This document shows, piece after piece, positions 18,901 through 28,900 of a DNA stretch of 64,000 nt (position 1 is the first letter of the stretch; each line of letters starts with the position of its first letter). The stretch comes from Phyto melanocephala (taxonomy: Eukaryota > Arthropoda > Insecta > Diptera > Rhinophoridae). Where the stretch lies: NCBI GenBank assembly GCA_941918925.1, contig OW799234.1, positions 133,218,895-133,282,894 of the forward strand, given 5' to 3'. Made by a program: the position numbers and the translations under genes. The notes beneath the pieces are model-generated. The model searched no databases. It saw only the letters and a list, made by a program, of their open reading frames with translations, and was not told the origin of the DNA.

Positions 18901-21313
18901 ATTCTAAATATTCCCAGGGAATAAATTCCCCGGGAATTAATTTTTCCCGAGAATAAAATTCCCCTATTCTAAACAGTCGGGGAAGGGAATAACAAGGGAG
19001 AGAGAATTTTACATTTTCGAAGTCAGCTGTTTGTTTTTTTTGTTTTTTGTTTTGCCAAAATGTTTGCTAATAATTTTTAGAAATATTAAGCGTAAAAAGT
19101 GAATGCTCGTAAATAATAAAAAATAAATTGTTAAAAGTGAATAAAAATGTTTAGTGTAGCGTTGATAATAATAGCTGAAGCAAAAAACTGAAGCATATCA
19201 ACCTGACAAGAATAAGCAAAGGGTAGAAAGGAGAATGCTACGTGACGCCAGCAACTCACTTGAGTTGCCGCACATTTTGTAAGTAAATTTTACTTTTGAA
19301 AGGTATGAAAAATAATACAGAGTAAATAAATCGGCGTTCAAATATCTGTTGGACGTGTTCAGCCTAAAGGTAAGTCGTTTGCAATATCTCCAATCGTGAA
19401 ATCAAGTGAGATTTTACGCTTATTTGCTGAATGTTGGTACCAAACGGGTATAGGTAAAGATTGCGGTGTGTCTGTGGCTCAGTGTAGTCTTAGCAAAGTT
19501 CTGGCAGAAGTTATTTATATATTTGAGAAGCATTTACGCATAACTTTCTGCAGAACTGAAGTGCAAAAACGGCAAATTGCGTTAGCTTTTTATGTGAAGT
19601 ATGGTATTCCAAGCATTATAGGATGTGTTGACGGATCGCATAACCGCATTATTTCTCCTCCTAAGAACAAGCAGCTTTACTACAATACGAAGGAATACTA
19701 TAGTTTGAATGTAATGCTGGTAAAGTATTTCTTTTGTTTTAAATTATCAATGATTAATTTTTAATCAAAATTACAGGTCTGTGATCATGAGCTGAGGATT
19801 CAGTCTTACGTCCTGGAGCGTGTCACGATTCCTTTATTTGGAATTCTGGCGAATTGCGTACTTACCTTGAGCAAGAATAACTCAGAGGTGGCAGCAATTA
19901 TTGGCTTCTTGGTAAAGTTTTGAATGATAACAGACAATTCATAAATTAAAACTACATTTTTTTTTTAGCAGACGCAGGATATTCACTTGAACCGTGACTT
20001 TTAACGTCTTATAGATATCCTGTGGACGTCTGTTGAAATTAAATTTAATGAAATTCACTCCAAGTGTTGAAATGTGGTTGAACGCACTAATGGTGTTTTA
20101 AAAATTGATGGAGGTGCATTCTTGGTGTTAGACAGCTTCACTACGCTACAAAAAAAGCTGCTAAAATAACAAATTTTGGCTGTGCGTTGCATAACATAAC
20201 AATACTACAGTAAACGATGTAGAAAATTTAGATTGTTAGAGCGTTTAGGATAATGATGTGGTATCCTCAGACTCACCACAATATTTATCCATTGCCAAAA
20301 ATATTAGAAAATATAATAGAAAAATATTAGAAAAAATATTGCGAATAATCTGTAATAAAGTCATTTCTTAATTATGTACATATATACATTTTTTAAATAA
20401 ATATAACATTTTATTAAAAAAATTTAAAAACTTCAAAAATTAAAAAAAAAGATAAATAAAAATTATTTTAAAACTAAAAAACAATTCATTATTCTGCTTC
20501 CAGTTTGTTGTTTTTGTCCTAAAAGTAACAATAAATTACATTATTTATCACAATTTTTATAAAAAAATATTAAATACTTACATTTTTGTCACAACTCCCT
20601 TTAAATTTGTTGGCGGATTTTTTCCCAAAAATTGTTATTACATTCTCCCTTTAATTACCTTTCATAATAGCTACTTTTTTCCCAGGGAACAATTTCCCAA
20701 TTTCGAAGTTCATTTAGAATAAGGGAAAAGGGAAAGGGAACAAATTTCCCCGGGAGAAGTTATTTAGAATAGGGGAACAGGGAATAGGGAAAAAATTCCC
20801 AGGGAATTGTTATTTAGAATTGGGGTGTAATAAAATTTGTTGTTAAACGTAAATGTATGTTTTCGGTTAAATCAATTACAAAGAACCAAAGTAAGCTGAA
20901 TTTGTTCTATTAATATCAGATAAGAATAAACATATATGGCCGTGTTAGATTTCCATTTAAAATTTAAGAAATATGTTTGTTTGTCAATAAAAAAATAAAT
21001 AAAAAAATATTTATCTATAAAAACTTATGTTTTTTAATTTTAGAATGATTTGGTGGATTTAGGTCAGCAACATTTTCCGAGGTATCTACTTAATGCCGTT
21101 TGTCATTCGGAACATTCTCTCATCGATTTGGGACCAAAATGTTGGAGTGGTTCAGTATGTCGACCTTTGGAATATAAAGTTAAAGTACTGACATTTCGCA
21201 CACTAATCGATGGTAATCAAAAGGATGCCACTTTAGCATGGTTACCAGATGACTTAAGGCAAATATGGAAATTTAAAACAGTCACAGTGACGGCTGGTTG
21301 TTTTTGCTCCTAA
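15944..21313 (+). CDS. Ptth: Prothoracicotropic hormone precursor, 3 coding exons, 285 aa
   Basis: Secreted brain neuropeptide that activates the receptor tyrosine kinase Torso in the prothoracic gland and triggers ecdysone synthesis. Exons 15944-15952, 16036-16614 and 21044-21313 join in phase 0 with GT/AG ends. The N-terminus (MPK then TIFILITVLFGVICG) is a signal peptide. KR pairs stand at about residues 94-95 and 178-179; cleavage after the second leaves about 106 residues with seven cysteines (C-x-C, C, C, C, C-x-C), the PTTH pattern: six for a cystine knot and one for dimerisation. Conserved stretches are DLGQQHFPRYLLNAVC and CRPLEYKVKVLTFRT. The paralogue trunk is the main alternative, but length and motif favour Ptth. 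The first exon has only nine coding bases, so it is the least certain part. The 4.4-kb second intron is full of transposons. Confidence 0.88.
16036..16614 (+). CDS. Ptth: Ptth coding exon 2 (signal core and propeptide)
   Basis: 579 bp in phase 0. Hydrophobic core at the start, acidic propeptide, KR at 178-179, then RGCDCKMR. Donor AATGAGA|gtgagt. Confidence 0.88.
16710..16812. mobile_element. Foldback MITE in Ptth intron 2
   Basis: 'aagaaactatgtgctaacta' at the left is inverted at the right within 'gttagtcagcgcaaagtttc'; the arms include 'gctgctaacttt' and 'aaagttagtagc'. Confidence 0.7.
17028..17147 (-). repeat. INE-1-like end fragment
   Basis: 'aggctaagctacaatatggt' and 'tatgatggtgaagggt' match the ends of the copies at 1-1565 and 60168-61146. 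Confidence 0.5.
17205..17387. mobile_element. P-superfamily MITE, 183 bp
   Basis: Flanked by perfect 8-bp direct repeats GAAATGAT (17197-17204, 17388-17395). The termini begin CATGGTGTAATTACA and continue ATAAGGTGA; the right end is the inverted CATGGTGTAATTATACAAGG. The Drosophila P element starts CATGATGAAATAACATAAGG (from memory) and also makes 8-bp duplications. There is no coding capacity. Confidence 0.8.
17414..17593. mobile_element. MITE of the CAAGGC family, left end truncated
   Basis: Flanked by AGCAGGTG at 17406-17413 and 17594-17601. The right end 'ttacctgatgaataaataag' then CCTTG matches the elements at 21438 and 59836; the expected left terminus is missing. Internal 'tccgaactgcaattacctga' is shared with 59836-60044. 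Confidence 0.65.
18894..20827 (+). mobile_element. PIF/Harbinger transposon, 1.93 kb, degenerate
   Basis: TIRs CACCCCAATTCTAAAT and ATTTAGAATTGGGGTG, flanked by TAA on both sides (18891-18893, 20828-20830), the 3-bp duplication typical of PIF/Harbinger. Subterminal regions contain repeated 'ttcccagggaa' and 'ttccccgggaa' palindromes. It carries a broken HARBI1-like nuclease gene and lies within Ptth intron 2 in the same orientation. Confidence 0.93.
19229..20190 (+). pseudogene. Harbinger (HARBI1-like) transposase remains
   Basis: LRDASNSLELPHIL near 19233-19276 corresponds to the usual N-terminal region. The main open piece, 19396-19764, contains KRQIALAFYVKYGIPSIIGC then VDGSHNRI, the first catalytic Asp region of the DDE nuclease. 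After a probable short intron come VCDHELRIQSY (19776-19808) and, in another frame, GACHDSFIWNSGELRTYL (19816-19869), followed by stops. At least one frameshift separates the conserved motifs. The function lost is element transposition. Confidence 0.8.
21044..21313 (+). CDS. Ptth: Ptth coding exon 3 (cystine-knot region, stop)
   Basis: 270 bp. Acceptor 'ttttttaattttag'; begins NDLVDLGQQHFPRY and ends TVTAGCFCS before TAA. Carries five of the seven mature cysteines. Confidence 0.9.
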   Translation, partial: NDLVDLGQQHFPRYLLNAVCHSEHSLIDLGPKCWSGSVCRPLEYKVKVLTFRTLIDGNQKDATLAWLPDDLRQIWKFKTVTVTAGCFCS

Positions 21314-21406
21314 ACCTCAACGAATTTTTGGAAATGCTAGTAAAAAATTGTAAATAAATGTATTTATAAACATACAAACATATGAACATGTAAATTGAAA
21401 ACAAAC

Positions 21407-21412
21407 AATAAA
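21407..21412 (+). terminator. Ptth: Ptth poly(A) signal AATAAA
   Basis: AATAAA 94 bp after the Ptth stop, inside 'acaaacaataaagaaa'. An earlier AATAAA lies near 21352. Confidence 0.6.
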
Positions 21413-21437
21413 GAAAAACTAAATGGATGATTCCAGC

Positions 21438-21764
21438 CAAGACAAATTTATTCTTTAGGTGGTGTTGATTCGTCAGCTGAATGTCTTTTTCTTAGGCCCA
21501 TACCTAAACAAGAGCGATGAGCGTCAAGCGTTGCAATTTTGCATGTATTTTGTTATTGTAACAAAAACAAAACACATGTAAAACTCCAACGCTTGACGCT
21601 CAACGCTCTTGTTTAGGTATGGGAGTTACTTTAAACTTCTGCTGTCAAAGTCCATAGATAACAAATAATTTTCTGTTTAAATTTAATTTAAATGTGAAAT
21701 TTCATATACAAAAAATATAAACAAAAAATTTCTCTGCGATTAACTGATGAATAATTATACCTTG
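21438..21764. mobile_element. CAAGGC-family MITE with a foldback inserted in it
   Basis: Ends CAAGACAAATTTATTC and ATTATACCTTG, flanked by 'attccagc' and 'gttccagc' (seven of eight bases equal). Its body matches 59836-60044 apart from the insertion at 21497-21623. Confidence 0.65.
21497..21623. mobile_element. Foldback element nested in the MITE
   Basis: 'cccatacctaaacaagagcg' at the left is inverted at the right as 'cgctcttgtttaggtatggg'; the arms continue with 'agcgtcaagcgttg' and 'caacgcttgacgct'. Confidence 0.85.
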
Positions 21765-22643
21765 GTTCCAGCCAAAACGAATGTATTGTGTTTTATTTTC
21801 TCTTTTTTATTGTTGTGATAAAAAATCTTAATGAAAAAAGATTTTGATTAATTGGCTTCAAGCCTTTATGTTTGTTTCTTGTCCTACCCGTTTCCAACCA
21901 CAAGACGACCTTTCTTTTCGTAATTAATTGAAATAAATAATAAATAAAATCTCATATGCATTTTCATTTTCAAATAATACCTACATATTTAATAACTCCT
22001 TTTAAACACAAATAAATATAAAATCATAAAAATGATAATTTAGTATTCCTTCATTACTCGGGAAGAAATAAGTTAAATTTTAATTTAAAATGGTTAATAT
22101 TGTCCCACCCACCCATTCTAATGGAATTGCCCAAATGAAATTTTCAATTTTTATTTAAGATGTACTTTACTTATTTATTAATAATTCTTTGATAAGTATT
22201 TTTTGTATACTACATACATATTCACTAAAAAAACATAAAATTTTAAGATGAAATTCTTTAATATCTTGTGCATTGCTTTAAAAAGAGAAAAAGATCTTTT
22301 GTCGCTTTTCTTATTTACATACATAATTAGAAAAATATTATAGTATATTATCAACTGTTTTGTAATAACTTAAACGCTAAAGGAAATTAAACTTAAATTT
22401 AAAACTATCCATATTTAATGAACGAAACTTTAAATGAAATACAGACCATTTTTTTTTTAATTTCCAACAATCACTGGTGAGTAATGGAAATTTGAATATA
22501 TAATCAGGTCATTTAAATCATAGACTGATGATTAAAAAAAAATTTGTTTGTGGTTTGAGTCTCTTACAGTATCAAGTGGAAAAATGAAAAATCCTAATTG
22601 AAGGGTAAAACAAAAGATTAAACTAGTTTGCATAAATTAAGGG

Positions 22644-22994
22644 TTATGATGTTGTTTGTATTGTGCTTTTATCGCCATCTTCTTTACTTTCGATTTCACT
22701 TTTGCCTTTTTCTTCATTTTCTTGGGCGTTTGTAGGGTTTAAATATTCTAGTGTAATTGGAGGTTGTGTTGAATCCGAAGTTAATGTAACTAAGCTCGCT
22801 TTAGGATTGCTATCAATGTTATCGATAGTACTGAAGATGTTTGTTACATTTAGTGGTGACTGAGGCGTGCTACGGTTGGATTTCTGATGTTGATGCTGTT
22901 TAATCGCAAGCGTCAGATCAACTTCAATATCAGAATCCATTTCGTTGTCAGACAGTGATAAGGAAGTACCGGTACGTTTCATTTTAATTTGATT
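22644..22994 (-). CDS. sws: sws coding exon 9 (C-terminus, stop)
   Basis: 351 bp. Acceptor 'catattatag'; starts [20 protein letters not shown], followed by a low-complexity acidic and Ser/Thr-rich tail. The tail is poorly conserved in the family. Confidence 0.85.
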   Translation of the reverse strand, partial: NQIKMKRTGTSLSLSDNEMDSDIEVDLTLAIKQHQHQKSNRSTPQSPLNVTNIFSTIDNIDSNPKASLVTLTSDSTQPPITLEYLNPTNAQENEEKGKSEIESKEDGDKSTIQTTS

Positions 22995-25900
22995 CTATAA
23001 TATGAAATGGAATTAAATAAAACTGCAAAAAGGCAATTTGTTTATTTTCCAAATCAATACTTACTCTATTATAATTTGATGGTTCCGATATATAACCATC
23101 ATAATCTTCATCCTCACTGTAGAAATACGTATGATTTTGATGCGAATGATCTACATAAGTTTCAGGCAACTTGCACACAATTTGCGCCAAATCAATAAAT
23201 GTATATTCACTCAACGAAGCATGATTATCCTTTTTAGGTGGCTCTTTATTAAACCATTGATTAAAACGTCCCAAACGACCAGCCTTGGCCATATTTTCAA
23301 AATAATTTTTACCAAACACATAGCCAACATCACGTATTTCATCAAAACTGCCAAAGGCTAAAGTTTTATATTTATCTATCGGCGGCCGTATATATTCACA
23401 ATAGTCGGAGTTTTTAACTTCCTGTAAGTTCATACAAAATAAATACAATTTATTCAATATTTCCAAATGTTTCAGACTTCTGCCAAATACACACCTCTAA
23501 TTGTCTTACACATGAGACATATGCCAATCTGGATTGTATATCAGGAAGATCGGGCACTTTGACCTGTGATGTGAATGGGTTCCACTTCTTATATAACAAC
23601 CACCAGCCAGATAAATCATCACCATAATTTGTTAAATCTGTATCGTCCTGCGAACCGACATCAATGGCTATAATATGAGCAGCTCCCAAATTGTGCATTA
23701 CATCAGCTATAGATAAATTATTTCGTTTTTGTTTTAAAATACTTTTCCCACTATTACAGTTAATCCATATGTATAAAAAGTTTAAGGCGAGGTTAATGCG
23801 AGCACTTTTACATTTTCAACAAGTTGTTATAATTGAAGTAAGAGCACTATATTAGGCTGTGCCAAATTTTTGATACCCACCACCAATATTGTGTAGCACT
23901 TTAACACCACAATATTTATTATTTTATTAACAACTCTTATCAGTATTGAAAAATTTCTTTATACTAAAATACGTATTACATTCTTTGTTTAAGTCCATTT
24001 TGCCATTAACTTATTTTCTTCTATTTAGGGCCGTTATTACAAATTGGCCTTAGTTAGGATTTTGTCGAACGAATTACCTGTTTATTAGTATTACAACTTT
24101 TGTTTAAGCTACCAGGTTGAATGAAGTTACCTTTAATTTACCGCTTCCTTTAGATTAAAGCGAAGTTGTAACAATGAAAAACTGTATAACCGTACGTTCT
24201 ACTTTTCACTAACAGCAAGTTGTAATAACGGCCCTATGTCTCAAAATGAAATATAACAGTAGGTTTACATGATGAATTTTATGACGTCCAATTTTGGACG
24301 CTATTCTTTGTTTAGTAGCAAGCGGTGTAGAGAAGAAAGGGGGGTAGAAAAATAGACATGGTTTCTGTTTTCATGGTTTTTTTTTGACACTTCGCTTTAC
24401 ACTTTTTTCTGTTCTTTTTGTTACGTTAACTGAAGTGTGCTTTTTGACTGATAAAAAAAAATATTAAACAGTAATTAATTTTTTTGACATTCAAAATAAA
24501 GAAAATAAAAAATAATTTACTAAATTATTCGGGATATGCTCCCATAATTTTTCAATAATATATTTATTTGGTTGTTGGGTTTAAGCTGGTTTATATGCAT
24601 TTCACTGGTGCTTATGCCAGATCATCAGTAAACCTTTACCCAAATTCTTGATCTGGCATAAGCACCAGTGAAATGAATATAAACCAGCTTAAACCCAACA
24701 ACCAAATAAATATATTATGCATATAAGCCAGCTTAAACCCAACAACCAAATAAATAAAATAACAAGTAACAGTGCTATATTCGGCCGTGCCGAATCTTAT
24801 ATACCCTTCACAACGTGTAGTCATGCAATAACAATTGTTTGTATCACCATTCATCCCATATAAAATACGTGCATACGTACACGTTAGAATAAATGTGGCA
24901 TCGAATCCCAGCTGAGCCAAAAAAAAATTTATTTTATTTTATTTAATATATTATTTATATATTATTATTATTTTTTTATATTTTTTTTAATTTTTTTTAA
25001 ATTTTTTTTTGTAGTTTTTTTTATTATTTTTTTCTTATTTTTAATATTTTTTTTTTTGTAATTTTTTTTGTTTGGTATGTTTTTTACATGTATCTATGTA
25101 TGTATGTTGTTGTTGTAATTGTGAAAAAAAACGAGGTGGTCGTGGTTTTTTGCTCATATCTCAGAAAGTTATGGGGCGATTGTGCTGAATTTCAATAGCG
25201 ATTCATTCCTGGATATTTCCAAGAGATTGATACCATGTACAGATCTGAAGAACATATAGTTGCTTCTAAAAGTTGATTTCAACCAACACACGGACAGACG
25301 GGCAGACGGTCAGGGCTTAATCGACTCCTCTATTCATAAGCTTTCAGAAAATATATACTTTATGGGGTCGGAAATGAAAATTGTAGAAATTACAAACGGA
25401 ATGACAAAGCTATATATACCCTTGTGCACCACAGGTGAAGGGTATAAAAAATATAAATTTAATAGTCTACAATACAAATTAGAAATTAGACGTCCAAACC
25501 ATCGTATAAATTTAAGTAGTTTTTGGTAACAACTTCAAAAGGGAATTAAGAAAATTGGACGTCATACAATTCATCATGTAAATTTGGTGTAAGTATTTTA
25601 ATAATAGGAGTGATATTACCTATTTCTCTTTATCACAATTTTTATGAAGAGGGCGTTAAAGTAGGTACGCTACAATAATTTCTGCTAATGAATTAAACTT
25701 AGATATTGCAATATAGAGTCCCTTATTATTACAATAATATTGATTAAAAATATTTTTTTTATTAAGAAAATAAACCTGTGAAAGTCAATCGCGATTTTTT
25801 TTCGATGTAAAAAAGACATTGTGTAATGATTAACTTTATAGTACAAGCTATAAATCTCTTCCTAAAAGGCCGATTTAGCGCATTTTCAATACCAAACATT

Positions 25901-28900
25901 TCTGATGTTTAAGAAATATTCTGGCAAAATTTCATCCTTCTACATTTGTATAGTGCTTTCAACGGACGGACATAGCGAGATCGTCTTAAAATCAACTCAG
26001 ACTCAGGACTGAGAAAATATAAACGTTATAAGGTGTAAAATGAATATTTCGCTGTGTTAAAAATGGAATGACAAAATTCTTTGGTGATGGTTATAAAAAC
26101 AATAATAATATTTAGGTTTATAACTCATATTTTTTTAAACAAAATTTTTGGGGTAGTCAAAGTTATAGTTTAAAAAAATAAAATTGGGTTCTTTATACGT
26201 AAGTAAATTGAAAAATATTGCCATTTATAACAACCTGTTAACAAATAATTAAAACGTTATGCATATTTTGTATGTTTTTTTCCCAATTAAAATAATTTAA
26301 ACAAAAATGCAGTGCGGAAATCATTAAAAAAAATTTTATACATTGCATAACATGCAATATATTGTAGGAAATAATAATACATATGTATGTACATATTTTT
26401 TTATAAATTACAATTTCATATCAAATCATAAATGGATATGTGTATGTAGAACAAAAAAAAGAATTGATGATGACAACTTTACCTGGAACATTATTAGTAT
26501 AACAGCCATCAAGTAATAAATGACCATCTTTATAATCACAAAACGGTGGAAACACACCAGCAATAGACATGCTAGCGCGTACATAACGCCACAAGTGACC
26601 TAAAGGACGAGACACAATAACGACAAAATAAAAAAGAAAAAAGTGACAGAGAACCCATAATAAGAACAAAAAAAAAAATAATAAAATAAAATAAAAGCAT
26701 AAAAAAGAATTCGTTACAAATGGCAAGAAAGTGTTGTGCAACATATTTAAATGGAATAAACAACTGAAATAATCATTTATTTTATCGTATTGCACTAGGT
26801 ATGTATGTATGTATGTATGAAAGCATGTAAGTATGCATATACATATGCATTCATGTTTGTATTTCAAACAACAAATAACTATTAGATTTGTGAAATAGAA
26901 AAAAAATAAATAAATAAATAAAATGCATAAATATTTACATCAAATGAGTATAGTGTGGCTGGCGTAAAAATTTATTTATTTTTTTGTTGTTGATATTGAA
27001 AATAATGGCAATTAATTAATTTTTATTCACTTTATTTACATCCAATAAGGAGCATAGGGCCATAACAAATTCGTAATAATGATGGTAATTTTATCGTTAT
27101 ACATATATATTTTTTTGATCAAAATACTAATTATATTGATCATAAAACACATTCTGAGCTTTTTTACATTGGTTTTGAGGGAAAACAAACATGTTTTTAT
27201 ATTTTAAAAGCATTATTTTTAACACTTTAATTCAACATTGTCATTGTTTTGACTAAAATACAGGCTAAGAAAACGTAACTAAAACTACTTGAAGTTAGAG
27301 AAAATATTTACATACTTATTACAAGATGCACTTAAAATTATTTCATTGTAAAGTAGAGAAATATAAAAATTTAAATAAAATAAAATTCCTTTTTCTGCAT
27401 TTTTGTTTAAATTTCTTTTTAATGGTAGAGTTAGTAAAAACACATCAAATTACCTGGTAAATTATTAACATATCCGCCATCCAATAGTAAATGTCCATCT
27501 TTGGGATCACACAGGGGCGGCATATAACCGCTGAGTGACATGGACGAACGTACATAACGCCACAAAGATCCTGTTTAGGAATAGAAAGAAGGAGAGTAGA
27601 GGAGGAAATTTTGCAGGTTGTATGAGTGAAACTTTATTTTTTTTTGTTGGTTTGTTTTCGGTTTGTTATGTCAGGCATTTAAGTTTAAGCTTATTTTTTA
27701 AATGACTTTTTATGGTGGGATCACAAACATAAGCAATAGACAACAACTTTAAAGGTATGTTCACATTAGGCAAACATTTGATGAAATAAACGTAATTAAT
27801 TTAAGCCGTAATAATTTTTTTGCATATTTATTTTGATTTAACCAAACTGCAATATCAATCAAATGTTATTATATATGTTTTGGCGATATTCGGTGTCAGA
27901 ACAATTGCATAACAATAAATAATTATTTACCAAAAAAATGGTGGTAACGCTATTTAAGCAAATATTTGCCAAATAAGAACGTGGTTAAGTTAAAAATAAA
28001 TTCCTATTTTCTTATTCTTAACTAAAAGGCAAACCGTGTTAACTAACAAAAAAAAAATACCAATCTACTTTTTTATTAAATCTGGTATGTTTTATCAAAC
28101 TACAATAGCAGAAAGAGATCAGACTTCTTAAAAAAAAAAAAAATATATTGGAGATAATTTCATTGAAGATTATATTTTTTTTTTTTTTCAAATAATAGCA
28201 TCTTATTAAAATCATATGACATAATGCAACTGTATACTTGCAAATTACTTTAGCGACATCTTAAGCTAAATGAAAACATTAGACAAACTTGTGGTAATAA
28301 CGTGCAAAAAGGAATGCAGAAAAACAGATGTTAATAAATTTCATACTAACTCAATCATGTATGAAAGACTTGAAACCAATAAGAGAAAATAATTCTAGTT
28401 TTCAATTTTTAATTAAATAGTTGATATTTACAAACAACACTTGTAGTTCTGATCAAAATAGTGCCGATGATGAAAGCGTAGCAAGTTTAGAAAATGCATT
28501 CCACTCAGCTAGTATCGGATAACTAAAAATTTTCCTAAATATTTTGTATTAGAAAAGTCCGGCGCGCGTTGCTACGCCCCTTAATGAATAAAAATGCATT
28601 CAGAATTTAATTTAAATATCAAGTGCAAAAAGCTAAAAATTATAACTTTTTTTAATGGGCGTGGCACTTTTCTAATCACGAAAATCTATAGTCATGACAG
28701 CTCAATATGTGTGCAAAGTTTCAGAAAAATCGGTGAAGTTCAAGTAGCTGAAAATGATAATTTTTTTAATGGGCGTGGCCCTGCCCACTTTTCTAATCAC
28801 GAAATTATATAGTCATGACAGCTCAATATGTGTGCAAAGTTTCAGAAAAATCGGTCCACTGCAAGTAACTCAAAATTATAACTTTTTTATGGGCGTGGCC

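Larger units (their letters stand above)
24258..25590. mobile_element. TIR element (ACATGATGAATT ends) containing later insertions
   Basis: 'catgatgaattttatgacgt' near 24268 and the inverted 'acgtcatacaattcatcatg' near 25560-25580. Nested inside are a foldback (24556-24716) and an INE-1-like copy (24761-25446). The CATGATGAAT start is P-like, but I found no clear target duplication. Confidence 0.6.

Noticed and set aside
26421..26867. 148-codon minus-strand frame treated as a gene
   Set aside because: Only the 39-codon part at 26483-26599 is real (sws exon 6b); the rest is intron read-through.
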